64,000 bases of DNA from Primulina eburnea (GCF_022965805.1 NC_133104.1:40096682-40160681), one strand, 5' to 3'; shown: positions 34,542 to 48,804, counted from the stretch's first letter. A program made the numbers and translations. Notes: generated from the sequence alone by a model not told the origin.

Positions 34542-35399
34542 TTTTATATATCAGAGTTATACGGTTATCATTTATTATAGTTTTTATTAAAACAATAAAC
34601 GTTATTCTCCAAATATAACCGGTTGATATAAAATCTTAATTAGCCAATACGCAAAAGAACCCCACAAAAATCTGTTATGTTTGTTTTACTAGGACGTAGT
34701 GTCTCGACAGGCATCTCCTGATTCAGCAACTTCTGTAATTGAGCAATTAATTAATCGTAAAATAGTAAATTAATGTCGCCAATTATTAATGTCTCAATTA
34801 TGCACAAGTGGGAATACGAGGGTCAAAATATAGCATGTCATGTAATATATATATTTAAGTGATTTTGTCTGTCCGATGACCACTTGGGTCAAGTTACATT
34901 TCAGAATTAAAAAAAAAAAAAAAACACGTCAAGCGTAAAAAATGTCTGTACACCTCCATATAATTTAAATATGAATATTCATTTGATTCTTCATTTCGCT
35001 GTGGCAATAAAGAATTTTTTTTTGGTTTTTGCTGAAAGGAACGTAATTTGATTTTTTGCCATACATAATTCAAAATAAATTCCATATTAAAGAATTAATA
35101 TAAAATCAGTCAGCTATCGAGTTCAATAAACATTTTGAAATGAGTGGGCGGACTTTGGATTAGACAAAAATTAGGCAATCTATCAAATCATTTCGAATAG
35201 TTTTATTGTCCACATATTAAATGATATTTATGTATTAAACAAAAAACATGGTCTCACAAGTCAATTAATGAGATGAACTTTCAATTCGACCCGATATTGA
35301 AAAAAATAATTATTTTTTATGTCAAAAGTTTTACTTTTCTTCGTAAATATAAATTGGGTCAAATCGTCCCACATATATAGACTCGTGAGACTTTCTCAC

Positions 35400-35768
35400 T
35401 GTTAATATTGAAACTTGAACATAACTCAACCTTAAAAATTAGCTCAAGTGGGGAATTGTTCAACTCTATGTATGCAACTCTCAAATATTTTTATTCAATC
35501 GATGTCAGACAACTAACACACTCTCCTCACGTCTAGGAATGAACATCTGGAGCGTGAATTTATAAATGACTCAATTATGAACAGAACGAGTAATCTAACT
35601 ATAGGTAGTCCAATACATAACGATTAACGGTAGAACCATGACTCTGATACTATATTAAGATTAGAACTTGTACCTAACTCAATCCAAAAACTAGCTCATT
35701 GGATAGGATTGTCCAATTTGATATATGCAACTTCTAAAGAATTTATTCAACCAATACGAGATAATAAG
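35400..35768 (-). mobile_element. TRIM, two LTRs, minus orientation
   Basis: Read on the minus strand: 5' LTR about 35653-35768, primer site TAGTATCAGAGT (35641-35652), interior of about 110 bp, purine tract before 35518, and 3' LTR 35400-35518 starting TGTTAGTTGTC. The LTRs are about 115-119 bp and clearly diverged. No protein is encoded. Confidence 0.65.
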
Positions 35769-36446
35769 GGACATGATTGTGAATAGAAATAGAAATGTAA
35801 TAAAATTGTGATTAATAGTTGTATTCATGACTCTACTAGAGGAAAAGTAAGTTGAATTGAGCACTCATTGCCGGCACGCGTCATTTACATTTTTTAAAAA
35901 CACATATTCCTTCATTTGATTTGAAGAGGAAACATAATAAAGAAAACATTTTTATGGAATGATTGTTATCTTAGAAACTCCAAATAAATTTTAGAAATCG
36001 AAATTGACATTTCTCAATATTATTGTGGTGAAAAATCAAAATCAAAATCAAACTGAATAACTTGATCGTTTTTCTTAGAAAAAACCGAATGGTATTACTT
36101 TGCAAATAAAATAAAAAATAATATTTTCTGGCATGTAATATGAACATTTTTCATTTTTTGTTCTATATTAATTAATTTACGATTTTAGTCAACCAATATG
36201 TATTTTTCTAATTTTTATTCTTTTATAACCGAAGTGCTGACGTGTGGACTAAAATTGTGATCTTGTCAATAACATTTTCAAAAATAAAAATATACAAGTT
36301 ACATTATACAAATATTACTACCCTTAAAAGTAAAATCGACTGATAATATTATTCAATAGAAGCTTGCAAAATCAAATAAAAGGAGAGTCGGATGGTCTTC
36401 ATCCAAGGTTTGGAATTAGGTTGACCAGCCTCAATAATTTTAATTT

Positions 36447-36627
36447 GAGTGAGTCTCATGTGATACCGTCTCACGAATCATAATCTGTGAGGCGGGTCAA
36501 CCCTACCCATATTCACAATAAAAGTGATACTCTTAGCATAAAAAGTAATACTTTTGCATGGGTGACCCAAATAAGAGATCCGTCTCACAAATACGACCCG
36601 TGAGACCGTCTCACACAAGTTTTTGTC
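36447..36627 (-). mobile_element. GAGACGGTCTC MITE copy 2, Mutator-like
   Basis: 181-bp copy in inverse orientation from GAGTGAGTCTC to AAGTTTTTGTC. Perfect 9-bp duplication TTTTAATTT at 36438-36446 and 36628-36636. Confidence 0.85.
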
Positions 36628-36980
36628 TTTTAATTTTGAATCGATATTAATTAATATAACTAAATAATAGTTTTTGACAATTATGAATTTCATGTCGGTA
36701 CCGGGACCCAATATTTTACTCTGATTCGTCCCCATTTTCAACATCCGCCCAATTGCATTAATTAACGTTTCATTAATGCCAATGTTTATATATTATTAAT
36801 AATTAATAATTAATAAACAAACAGCTTTTTCCAATGAATTAAAAATTAAATTAATTCTCTTTGCGAGTCTGTGTCCAAGGAATCTAGCCAAGTCTTTCCA
36901 TGACCAAACAGAACATCAATTCTGTAAATGAATCAACTCCACCTTAGATATATATATCCAAGATTTAAATAAGGACCAAC

Positions 36981-37099
36981 AAAATAATGCATGAGAAATC
37001 TACAACAACACATAGTGGGAGCGATCGAAACGTAACGAAAAAATAATCCATAAAAAATCTACAACAACACGTAGTGGGACGATCGAAACGTAACGAAAT
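36981..37099 (+). repeat. Tandem 59-60-bp duplication
   Basis: Two head-to-tail units (36981-37040 and 37041-37099), each with ATCTACAACAACAC and GATCGAAACGTAACGAAA, differing at a few positions. No gene context. Confidence 0.8.
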
Positions 37100-37511
37100 A
37101 CTCAGAGGTCAACTGAGTTTGGCAACCTTTCATTATAATTTGTCATTCTCATGCAAAGCCTTGGTCCCAAACAGTACTAGAATCCAAATCCAACATCAAA
37201 ATTTTCAAACTTTTAATAAATTAGGAATCATTGGTAGATGTCACATATGTAGAATCAAAGTCGTGACTTAAAAAATATTTGTTTGCAATCTTTCGGTATA
37301 TCCAAAAGTCAGGACCCAGACATGACGTGACAAATTGAGATCGGGGACAGATTTTTAAATATTCCCCCGTGCTTTTCAGGATATATCCCGAGGACCCAAA
37401 TAATTTGGCCCTCTGATTCTTTTTCTATTTTTTTTTTAAAAAAAATTTAATGTGTTTGAGAAAATAATAGCAATAATTGAAGAGAGAGAAGTATGACAAT
37501 ATTTGTGTACC

Positions 37512-37690
37512 AACAAAAAATTGTGTGAGACGGTCTCGCACGTCGTATTTTGTGAGACTGGTCTCTTATTTGAATCATCCATGAAAAAAGTATTACTTTT
37601 TATATTAAGAGTATTACTTTTTATTGTGAATATCGATAAGATTGACCCGTCTCACAGATAAAAATTCGTGAGACCGTCTCATGCGTGCCG
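37512..37690 (+). mobile_element. GAGACGGTCTC MITE copy 3, end truncated
   Basis: Carries TGTGTGAGACGGTCTC, the paired ATTACTTTTTAT motifs and GACCCGTCTCACAG in family order; the right terminus GAGACTCACTC is missing. Boundaries are approximate. Confidence 0.65.
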
Positions 37691-39618
37691 AGGCTGGAAA
37701 AAAAGTGTGTTGTTGTATGTATTTAATTTGTGGTAATTTTATTTTTTTTTCATATTCTTTTTTTGTTAATTTTTAGTTGAAGATTATTTTTTACAATATT
37801 TGTTTGATTTAATATCATTTTAAAATGGTATCTAGAAATGTATTCACCACATTAATATAGAATTCAGCAGATATAGATTCGTCAATTGTTTTTGAGTATT
37901 TTCTATTTATTGATCATAGCTTATAGAAAAATGTTGACCATTTTATATTATAACAAGCATTGATTTACGAAAACAGGTGGCTGATGACATATTTTTTTAT
38001 TAAAAAAAAACATTGTTTAGGTTTAGTAAAATTTATAATGTAATAAATAAATTTTATACTACAAAGTATGTCATCATTTGTGAGTCAGTCCATGTCCACG
38101 TAAAACCTTATCGTTCTTTGATATAGTACAAAAAATTTTCCCTTTCTTTGTTGTCTTTCTTCCCCCCTTTTATTTAATTGATCGCTATAATTTGAATGGC
38201 CAAACAAAGGAGGTGCCTTTTCGTTCTATTAATTAGCTAGCTCATGAGCACATATTTTATGTTCGTAATGCCATAAGAAGAAAATTTATTAATTAATCGA
38301 AACGTATTACTTATGTTGTGTGCTCTGGGTAAACTAAATAGGTTAACGCAGTAGTCTGCGAACTATACTGACCAAATATACTACATTGGACAAATTACGT
38401 ACACCAGACTCAAACTGGAAAGCCAAAAACAAAAAAAAAATTAAGCATATGATCTCTTAGTAGGTATTCGTCGTACCATTCGTTATATACATGCTTGCTT
38501 GTATGGCTTCCTCATAATGGTGCATTGTGATCACCTTATGATTTTGCTGATAAAAAGCATTGAACTTACGAACTTGAAAAATGGATCTGTTTATCGTAAA
38601 GAGATTTGTCGTTCCTGACACTGCTTCACCTTAATTGTTATTTGATAAAAATAATGATATAAGATTGAACCTACAGCCAAACTATTCCATATTTAGAAAA
38701 AATCGTAAAAATGAAATTTATTTTAATTTTAAGAAAATTTGAAACAAAAAAATTTCTAAGAATTTATTGATCCAAACTCGTTAATTCTGAAACATAACTT
38801 ATAAAAAGATTAATATTTCTTAGAAAACTTGTTTATCGAAATAAAGCTCTTATGTCCAAATACTCTCTAAGCCGAAATCGATCATGTGAAGTCAACATTA
38901 TACAATTTACAAGGTGAATATTTAATTTTATTCTGTGTGAAGATAAACACGTACTAAACGGCTAAAACCAATTTGAACAATCTCCGTACGTTTAGTTTGA
39001 GTTTTGCTTACATAATTCATATAATTATTTTATAATATTATATTTGTCTTTTATATTTCAAATTTTAATTAAAACAATTTTGACTTGATAACTTAACTAC
39101 TTGATAATTAATAATTCAGCTGTATATCGAATATATTAAAACTCACATTTATCCTTAAACACATGTTGATCGTTTTTTCAATAATAAAATTATTAGTCCA
39201 GAATAATTTTTGTTGAAAATTCTTAAATGTTAAGCATGAGAGTATTTAATGTTAAGAATTTAAAAATAATAATGTTCATAAAACCAATTTATTACCAATT
39301 TAATAGAGTACTTTTAGGAGTTTATTTGCGCTAGTTTTAACTAAAGTTTTACTCCTTCTGTTCTATATATTTAGATTTATTCGTGTTTTCACGCAAATGA
39401 AGAAAATTATTGAAAATGAAAATTTTATAAAAAAACAATTATCATTGTACCTTATTTAATGAGTACTTTAAACGAAATAAAAACTTTTTTGAAATAACAA
39501 ATTTTTATTTAATGAATAAAGGCATATTGATAAATTAAAAAATAGATAAAATAATGTTAAAAATAGACATTTGACTATATATTGAGACATATAAAAAAGA
39601 AAATATAATCTTTATATA
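37691..39618. other. Gene-free AT-rich spacer
   Basis: No gene, RNA or named repeat was recognised in this stretch. Confidence 0.6.
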
Positions 39619-39800
39619 ATAAAAACTCTTGTGAGACGGTCTCATAGATCAATTTCGTGGGTCGAATATCTTATTTGGACCATCCATAAAAAAAATATTA
39701 TTTTTTATGCTAAGAATATTATTTTTTATTATGAATATCAGTATGTTTGACATGTCTCACAGATAAATATTCGTGAGACCGTCTCATAAGAGACCTGCTC
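39619..39800 (+). mobile_element. GAGACGGTCTC MITE copy 4
   Basis: Contains TGTGAGACGGTCTCATAG, the mirrored central TATTATTTTTTAT motifs, CGTGAGACCGTCTCATAAG and the GAGACCTGCTC end. A target duplication was not clear. Confidence 0.65.
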
Positions 39801-40462
39801 TATATTTGAAACATGGTAGTACCACTTTCTTTTCTTTCTGATAAGTTATTTTGATTTTTTTTGAAAAAAAAAAATCTTGTTGGAGTTTGTTGCCAGAATT
39901 TTATTAGGTTAGGGTACAAAGTACTTGTGGTATCTAAATTGTAAAAATTTTGAAGGATATGTGTTGGCATTTAGAAGCAGAGATGACGATAGGTACGAGT
40001 ATATCGACGCCGGATTAAATCCAACCTATTTTGATATTTAATAGTACTTGATAGTGTGTTACAACTTTTCTTTGGATATTTTTTTCGCTATAATATTACA
40101 AGTTAAAAATAAAAATAGATTGTAAATATATAAATTTAAATATATACATTTAATTTAATTGTTTGGTCAGTATGCCTCATCGACCCATGTTATTAATAGT
40201 TATTAGCAACATAGCAGGGTGCCACATCATCATGTCCATTTTTTCCTCTTCATATTTATGTGGACGTGAGTGTCACTTTATTGGTGGACTCAAAAATGAG
40301 CACGATTGATAAACAATAGAACAAAAATATATGTATATGTATGTGTGTATTGCTTGAAAAAAAAATATATACATATAATGTGGGATAACGGTTATAACCC
40401 GAAGCGACTTTTATTGACTACATCATGAGTTATTTTAAATAACTATGATTTAATGTCTTCAA

Positions 40463-40645
40463 GGCAAAAACTTGTGTGAGGCGGTCTCACAGGTCGTATT
40501 TTGTGAGACGGATTTTTTATTTGGGTCATTCATGAAAAAATATTATTTTTTATCTTAAGAGTGTTAATTTTTATTGTAAATATCCGTATGGTTGACATGT
40601 CCCACATATAAATATTCGTAAAACTGTCTCACAAGAGACTTACTC
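40463..40645 (+). mobile_element. GAGACGGTCTC MITE copy 5
   Basis: 183-bp copy from GGCAAAAACTTG to GAGACTTACTC. The flanks TGTCTTCAA and ATGTCTCAA are an imperfect 9-bp duplication. Confidence 0.75.
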
Positions 40646-40778
40646 ATGTCTCAAACGAAAAATAATTAAGCTACTTGATGATAAATTTATTCGTCCCAAT
40701 ATATATCCTAACTTTTATAGGTGTGCATATTTCACTAAATTCGTATTAAATTCTTTATTTTGACTTTAACTTGGGTGA

Positions 40779-40781
<3 letters not shown>

Positions 40782-40853
<72 letters not shown>
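40782..40853. repeat. (TA)n microsatellite
   Basis: Uninterrupted AT/TA dinucleotides for about 72 bp, the longest such tract here. Confidence 0.95.
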
Positions 40854-40858
<5 letters not shown>

Positions 40859-43800
40859 GAAATCAACTTAAATTTAAATAATATCAACATTCAACACTAA
40901 TTTTGTTTTAAAAAAATATCAAAAGAAATTTATTTTCTCTCTATGATTCCCCACTCATTTAACCGAGTCTACTCGATAATTAATAACATTATTTATCAAT
41001 CTCTCCTTTATCTCATTTACCAAACTATACCTTAATAGATAAGTTAAAGAAACATTCAATTTTCACTTTATATTATGCAAAAAAGTAAAAATAAATAAAT
41101 AATGACTATATGATACAACTTATTTGAAAAAATAAAAAAATGGAGGGGATTGGTGTGAAATTGGCGTTTTCATTGGACGAGGCGATTCTATTTTCGAAAG
41201 GTTTTAGGTGGTGGAGGTCAAGCTTAAATATTTTTAAAAGGTCATATACACTTAAATCATTGAACTCTAAAGAAATAAGAATTAAGTCAATAAACAAATA
41301 ATTCTGTTTGAATTATATTTCCCAAAGAATGTAAACCTTTAACTCTCCACTCCGGCGGGCGAAGGGATTGGAATATGTCGGCCATTTCTAAAATTTAATC
41401 TAATTTAATACATTACGCACATTTTTCCATCAATGGCAATTGTAGCTCAACATGTTCCATTCTTCTTCATTCTTCCCAACACCATTCATTTTCTCTTACC
41501 TAACTTTATGAATTCATCTTTATATATATAGATAACATCTCTTTTAGTTGACCATGCATTAGCTTTAGAATTATAAAGTTAAGGTAAATTCTCATATTTT
41601 TAAGTAAGTAAATATGATTTAGAAATTAACCCAGGCAGTTGTAAAATTAAGGAGAAATTACAAATTTCTTTTAAGTTGACATGTTTTAGTTTTAATCATA
41701 TAACTTATCAATATTTTGTTTTCGTCCAGTAGCTTTAAATATTTTTGGATTTAGTTTTTTCCTTCAAAAGCCAGTAAACTCATCAAAAATTCTTTATTTG
41801 GCAACGATGATCTCTTAATTAGCTTCTGCAGTAAGAATAAACTTAATAAATCTATACAAAATCAAAGATAAAAATGAAGCAAAACTACACCAAATATTTA
41901 AAATATGAGGAAAAAAGCTTATTGTTTCTTTTTTTTTTTTTTTTTTTGTTTAGATAGATTTTAATGTGTATAATATATGTTTTATTATAGTCACACAAGT
42001 CATATAAGAAAGCATCCGTATCAAATAAGTAATATGCAGTTAGTTTAATGACTTTCGGTGAAACAAATGACCGAATCCCAAAATAAAAAAAAAAAATCCA
42101 AGCGATTGGATGAAAACTAAACATTAATAAGTTACATGATTAAAACAACAAACAAGTCAACTTACTTGATTAAAATTGATATTTTCTCTAATATTCATAT
42201 GGTGCGTGAAATTTTGTAACTGTTTTAATTTGATATAAAATAGTTAATTTTCAATTAACCCGCTCGTGTGATTAATAACGTTATTTTGCCTTAATTTTTT
42301 ACGCTTTGTTGCATATAAGCCGTTTAATAATTTTTTAATATTAACTTAACTAACCTATCATTTCATTATATTAATGTTCAATTACACAAACCCGAGAAAC
42401 TAACTATTGGTTTAGCTAAGTAATTAAAACATCCATTAGATAAAAATTAGTCGTGGAACACTTATTATGATCTGAATCTATTATCTTTTTCCCTTTATAA
42501 GTATCTAATCAAACTTTTTTTGTAAATTGTTAAATAAAATAATATTTTCTTTTGACAACAGTATATTAAATAAAATACATAAAAATATTATTAAATAAAT
42601 ATTTATTTGAATTTAAAGTACCCCACGTTTAGATTGCTCGGGAAAAATAGATTTTTTGAGCTTCAAGTGGACGAAACGAGCATTATAAATTATTGGGGAC
42701 TCAGTTTGACGACATGAAATACAAGTGATTGAGATATCTGCATTAATTGCTGGTGGTCAAGTTGAAGGTCATTGATTTCTTTTTTATTATTATTATTACA
42801 ACATACGCGAAATATTCAAATTTGTGGAGCCAGCTAATCTAGTAGAGGGTGAGATCGCTGAGCTACAAGCCCGATCTCCAAATGTCATTGATTTCAACTA
42901 CGGACATCTCCCTTCATTACTGATTTGTTCATGGTGTGTTTGCTGATATATGCATCATCATAGTATAAAAGTGTGTAAACGACTCGGATACATAACTTAA
43001 TTTATGTAATTCGATCGAGATTATAGAGTTTATATTTTTAGTGTGTATGTATAGTTTTTAATTCGACCCGACTCCATCGGTTTATTTATGTATATGGCCG
43101 CCTGATTAAGATTTTTTTATTATTATTATCAAGAATATAAACTATTTGTGTGCAATTCATTCAATCATATCAGTTAAATGTGATTTTTTTATCCTTCAAA
43201 TGATAATTTCCCGTAATTAGTTACTTTCGACGTTCTAATAATATGGGTTTTCTCTTTGGGCCTAACGTAGGGCCCGATTAGATGTTTTCTGTATCAAATA
43301 ACTGGGCTTACACTGTTGTGAGAGATTTGTTCCACTTGCTACCTTCGACAAGGGGGCGAATTGGGTTGGGTCTCGACCCGATTTGGTAAGACTCATTAAA
43401 TATATTATTAAATTGAATCTGTATATCATTGGAAAAAAATAAAAAATAACCAAGGCAATACCACTTTCCATTAAGGTTGCATTCCGGCGAACAAATTCGA
43501 CGGCAAGATTTTGGCTTTTCCGGGCAGGGAAGCGGGTGGAAGTGTGGATTTGAATCTGTATATCATGAAAAACAACAGTTGTAAGTACTGAATTTGAGAC
43601 CCGGACGAACAAGATCTCCGAACACAAGAGAATAAACAAACTATTGGTTGATTTGGGTAAATCTTAACTAGTCATTTTTTAAGTCACGTTATGGATTTCA
43701 TATATATATGTCAATATTAAGTCATTTCAAATATTTTCTTTAAATACTCTCTCAAATCTAAACTTTCAAATCCAAACAAAACCTTAGAGTATCATCCCAA

Positions 43801-43964
43801 GTTGATCGATTTAGGCATATACAACATTATTTTTATTTTTCAAAATATGTATCTATATTGCATAAATATTAAATTTATAGAAAAAATAGATTCTAAATGC
43901 TTGCAACAAGTTGTACTAGGTTTATAGTATGTCATAGGATTTGTTATGTACAATAGCTATACGT
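40854..43964. other. Gene-free spacer
   Basis: No supported gene. A minus-strand 125-residue frame at 43262-43639 covers a GC-richer patch (about 43470-43560) but shows no domain. A (TTA)n-type run lies near 42783-42797. Confidence 0.55.
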
Positions 43965-44144
43965 TCAGAAAACTATTGTGAGACTGTTTCAAAGGTCAGT
44001 TTTGTGAGATAGATATCTGACCGGACCTAATTCATGAAAAAATATCATTTTTTAATGTCGAAATATTTTTTTCATGATAATTATGTATCGGTTCAACTCT
44101 TCTAGTAAATAAAAATATGTAAAAACGTCACAAGAAACTTCTCC
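43965..44144 (+). mobile_element. GAGACGGTCTC MITE copy 6, decayed
   Basis: Recognisable but diverged: TTGTGAGACTGTTTCA, TTCATGAAAAAATAT, GTCACAAGAAACTTCTCC in family order. Confidence 0.55.
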
Positions 44145-45365
44145 AATAAATTTATTTAAATACTAATGGACCGATTTCTTATATAAAAATTGCATGCCTG
44201 CACTCTTCATTTAAAATAAATTTAAAAAAGCCATATTTTAATTATTAAAAGATACAATTTCCAACTTATTTTAATATTTCTTTTGGATATTCTCCATCGG
44301 AATAATATATTTTTTTAACCTTTGTCTTTAAGATTTTTTGAAAATGTATTTCCTCCAAATTAAATAAACAGAACTTTACCGCTATGTTGGTTTGGATCAG
44401 TCACGATTACTCCACTAAATTTTGTGGACTAATAAGTTCTAGCTTAATGGATTTAAAATCTATTTTAAAACTTGTATGTATCCAAACAATAAATTTAATA
44501 CCATCAGAATTTCGAAATCATAAATATTTGAAATCGTCTCACAGATGTAGATCGATTCAACCAAACACAACCCATTATATTATTTATGTATCGTTATATC
44601 TATACACATATTTTCTGCTGCATGATATATGACTCATTGTAATGCAAACTACATGCCTTTAATGCATGACCAGTTGTAAAATTACCTCACAAAGCCACGT
44701 GTAGGTTCCCAAATGGTTGAATATGTAGACTAGGTTATAGATGGAAAGATTTAGTCGACCATATTTTTAAGCATAGTTTAGTCCGTGGTACCAGAGAAAT
44801 AATATGAAAATAAGTAAAATTTTTAATTTTAAAATAAATAAAAATGATAATTAATATAATATTTGATTTGATTGATTAATTTGATTAAATTTGATATAAT
44901 GTGATTTTGTCTTTTTGAAAATATTAATAAAATATTTATAATATTATTTATCAAGAGTAATATTGTAATTTCAATTAAATGATTTGATTGATGTGAGATA
45001 AATTATTGATGATTTGATTGATATAAGATAAATCATTATTGGTATATGAATACATAATATGGTGCACCAAACATAATATTAGATTGAATAAAATATGAAT
45101 AAATAATATAACGAACCAAAACGTACTTTAGGCTACTAAAAGTCTCGATTCAATAACCATAAACGTCTCAAATATGTTTCGGATTGCATCACATGAAAAA
45201 TCATGAAATCAGAATACTTCTCAAATTCCATCGGGAAAGAAATTATATATAAATAAATTATTTAGAAATTTAAAGAAAGAATGCACCATATATATGAAAT
45301 TCAGTAATCGAAAAAACTATAATATTCGCAATTTATATCAAGAACTTAACTGTAATATAGCACAT
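44145..45365. other. Gene-free AT-rich spacer
   Basis: No gene or named repeat was recognised. Confidence 0.6.
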
Positions 45366-45602
45366 GGTGACGGGTAAAAAACCCGTCGCCAAATATGACG
45401 ACGACTTAAATATAAACGTCGTCAATAGCGACGGTGAAAAAAACCTATTGCAAAAAATGACGACGAGTTTGTTGGAACACTCGCAATATTAACGACGAGT
45501 TTATGCTAAACTGTCGCTAAAATAGCGACGGTTGTTGAGAAACCATCGCTAACTTTACTAGGCGACGGTTTTATTAAAAATCGTCGTTACTAAAGCGACG
45601 GT
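45366..45602. repeat. Clustered GCGACGG / CCGTCGC short repeats, possible CACTA subterminal region
   Basis: Within about 235 bp the motif GCGACGG(T), its complement and the related ACGACGA occur repeatedly in both orientations (for example GTGACGGG, CCCGTCGCC, TAGCGACGGT, AACCATCGCT, GGCGACGGTTTT, AATCGTCGTTAC). Dense short subterminal repeats of this kind are typical of plant CACTA elements. No CACTA/CACTG terminus or transposase was found, so the call is tentative. Confidence 0.45.
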
Positions 45603-45996
45603 TTTAATATCTATTCAGCAATTGTACGAAAACATTCCAACAAATGAGTACCATAGTTCTTGGCGACGTGAACTAAAAATAGATACAAATCTTGCATTAA
45701 TGACGATTCCTCACAGCTTGTATGATCGCGACGTTGAATTTGTGTGAATAAAATGAATTTGAATGAACGATTCGATTTATAATTCATAAATATCTAATAT
45801 CCTCATATTAATCTCACTCGCATTTTCCCCTGTGATTTTAGATACGGATAGCTAGAATCTAGATCTTCTTCTTTTTTTCTATTTTTCTTAATGAGAAGCC
45901 GGGAATGTGAGTCTATAGAAATAATTAGGCCTCATATGTGTCGAACAATTAGCTACAACAACAAGCGTCGAATAGAAAAATAACCATATGTAATAG

Positions 45997-46104
45997 GGCA
46001 AAAACTTGCGTGAGACGGTCTCATAGGTCGTATTGTGAATATGGGTTGGGTTAACCCGTCTCACAGATCATGATCCGTGAGACGGTCTCAAATGAGACCC
46101 ACTC
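45997..46104 (+). mobile_element. GAGACGGTCTC MITE copy 7, internally deleted
   Basis: 108-bp copy from GGCAAAAACTTG to GAGACCCACTC; the central part is missing. The 9-bp flanks ATGTAATAG (45988-45996) and ATATAATAG (46105-46113) differ at one base. Confidence 0.8.
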
Positions 46105-48780
46105 ATATAATAGAAGGAAAACCGTACTTTTAGTAATTTATATTTGTTTAACAGGAATCCGTTTGCTGAAAGATCCTGGCTTTCGTACTTTGGTGGGTCT
46201 CCGAGATCCTTTCGATGACCTATATATGTTGTGTTGAAGGGATATCTATCTAATCTGATCGTTTGCGTGAAGCCCGCGATAGCAACAGTATCGAGGAAAG
46301 TATACAGAAAAGATAGTTGTTTTCTGTTATATTAGTCTCTTTCCATTCTATGAAAATTAGATTAGTATTACTTAGTGATTCCGGCTTAGTCAGTCTTTTC
46401 TTCTATGATGAACTGTTGGCACCAATCCTACATAAAAAATCCAAAGTTGCGGATAACTCTTTTTTTTACCAAGATTTTACAATTTTGGTCCAAGGATTTA
46501 AAATATACACGTGATCGGAATTATTCAAGTACTGATATTTTGTTGGTGGGATTTGTTCGAAGCTTGTAGAACGAGTCAGAGATTTTCCTCCCCCATCACA
46601 CCTTGTTGTTTTTGTCTCATTAATCATGCATGAGTTCGATAATCACCATCAAGGAAATTTGGTAGTTATCCTTTAAGCGTAGAAAACTCAACAAAAATTT
46701 AGTTTCGGTTGATAGGGACTAGTAGGAAGCTTTAAATTACATGAAGACAATGGCCAAATTAAAGGGCTTTTGGCCCCTTGCAACAGACCTAACGAGTGTG
46801 GGGGCAAATATTAATACATCCTATGCACAAGATTTTTCTGCCCGAGGCTGAGTTTGAATGAAAATCAAATTTATTCTGTCCTACAAATTTTAGAAACCGG
46901 AAGAATACAGCAGAGAAATGAAGATAAGGGATCGATAGTATATGCTTTGAGACACTTAGCAATATAAATAATACCTGTTTAGCTGTCACTTCTACGTGTC
47001 CCTTTTTGAAAGGCTTCATTGTTTTTTGGTTGGATATTCAACGATTTGCTGCATTAAAATCCATATTTCTGAGTTTGTTCGATTTGGCTTTGATTAATAT
47101 GTGCAATATTCAAAGAGGCGTGTCCGCGCGTGTGTGTGTGTGTATATATATATATGTATGTATATGTATATAATATATGATATATCTATATACACATAGA
47201 TGATATTTTGTTTTTCCAGTTTTTGAATAGACGTGACTGTTACAATTCGGTCTCGAACATGAGATTTCGTCGCAATCGCAATACAACCATGATTTGGAAT
47301 AAAGTGTGGTATTTATGGTTTAGAGATATTATAGGAAATTCTTGATGTACTATATTTAGAATAGCTTAATTTACTCTATTTTTATTAAACTTAATTTGTA
47401 ATTAAGACTCAAGAATATAATGATATACACAAAATTTCTCCTAGTCCTTTCTTTTTCCAATAAATAAATAAAATTTAATATTTGGTAAATAGACAAATTA
47501 TATATATATAAAACAAAAATGGCCGCCTAATTATAAAACATGCTCGACACATTTGAGATTCCATTTCCCATTAATTGATCATCAAAGCCTTTCATGTTTG
47601 GACAAAAATGTGTAAGTGCAATTTGCACAAACACAAAAGGCTACAAAAAATAATGGAAGTGTAGAACCTTAATTAGTTATGTGTGTAAATAAATTGAATC
47701 AATTGATCCTCGGACTGACTTTGATCATATCATCTTTATATTATATTGTCGTCGATGCATGTAATAACGTAGTAGATGGAATAATCATCATAGGTCGATC
47801 GACTCAAAATACGATACATTAGCCAAAAATTAAAAATTACTTTGTTATTATGAGTTTAATTTGAAAATAAAATATTAATTTCCAATTTTCTAATTTTATA
47901 TATAACTGATGAAGTTTAGAGAATGCTAATAATAAGTGGAATATATTATACCCAATCAAGAAGAATAAATATATTTCATTATAATCTTAAGTTGAGAAAA
48001 TAGTTCAAATAAAATCAAATAAGATATGATATATAAATCACTGGATTTAGATTTTTAGCAAAGGAACATGGCAATTTGCAATCCTACTTCACATGAATCC
48101 AAAAGTTTGCCCTATCTATGCTAGTGATGCCAGCTAAATCACTTGTAGACCCATGACTTTATATTCGCAAAAAAATTTATTATTTTCGAATTATATTTTA
48201 TTTTTCATGTCCTTCAGAAAAAGTGATTTTTTTTTCTTAAATGGCTAATTTATTACGATAAAAGCCTTCGGTTTATACTTTATAAATATGAAATACCGAT
48301 CATTATTAAATAATTCAGACGTTTTATTTCACTTTGAATTTTTATTTTTTTTGAAATAAAATAAATAGTTAAAATAATTATATTTAATGTTCGTGTATTC
48401 AGTTAAAGTTTTAATAAATCCAACGAATTCCCCTTGACCTAAACCAATTTCAAAAATTAAAGATTTTTAAAGCTTACTTTCATCTTGACCTCATATATAT
48501 CAAGTGTGGCTTTGTTCTCATATGAAAAATATATCCATTTCACACTCAAATAAGTTATTAAAAGATAGCAGCAAGTGAAGTTAACATCATTCTTGTGTTT
48601 TCGTGAGAATTAAAATTCAGATTGACAACTTTAGGATATAAAAATTATTTCCAAAATAAGGAAATGTATATTTTTAATTATTTTTATTATTTGTATAGAA
48701 AAATATATTTGATTATCTTATTATTTTTTTTAAAAAAAATATGGAGAACGATTTACCTTCGGCTTGACATCGTCCCTATC
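46105..48780. other. Gene-free spacer before the first HyPRP gene
   Basis: No supported gene. A (GT)n-(AT)n compound microsatellite lies at about 47125-47170. Short frames at 46317-46514 and 46789-47019 have no recognisable content. Confidence 0.55.
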
Positions 48781-48796
48781 ACTCCCTTTTCTCTCC

Positions 48797-48804
48797 TATA
48801 AAAT
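48797..48804 (+). promoter_or_regulatory. TATA box of HyPRP gene 1
   Basis: TATAAAAT in the context CTCCTATAAAATCC, 81 bp upstream of the ATG, leaving a 5' UTR of roughly 50 nt. Confidence 0.7.

Noticed and set aside
43262..43639. 125-residue minus-strand frame over a GC-richer patch
   Set aside because: No recognisable motif, no splice-consistent neighbours and no promoter signal.
46140..46230. GC-richer patch resembling an exon (FAERSWLSYFGG in one frame)
   Set aside because: Too short, with no matching splice sites or adjacent exons.
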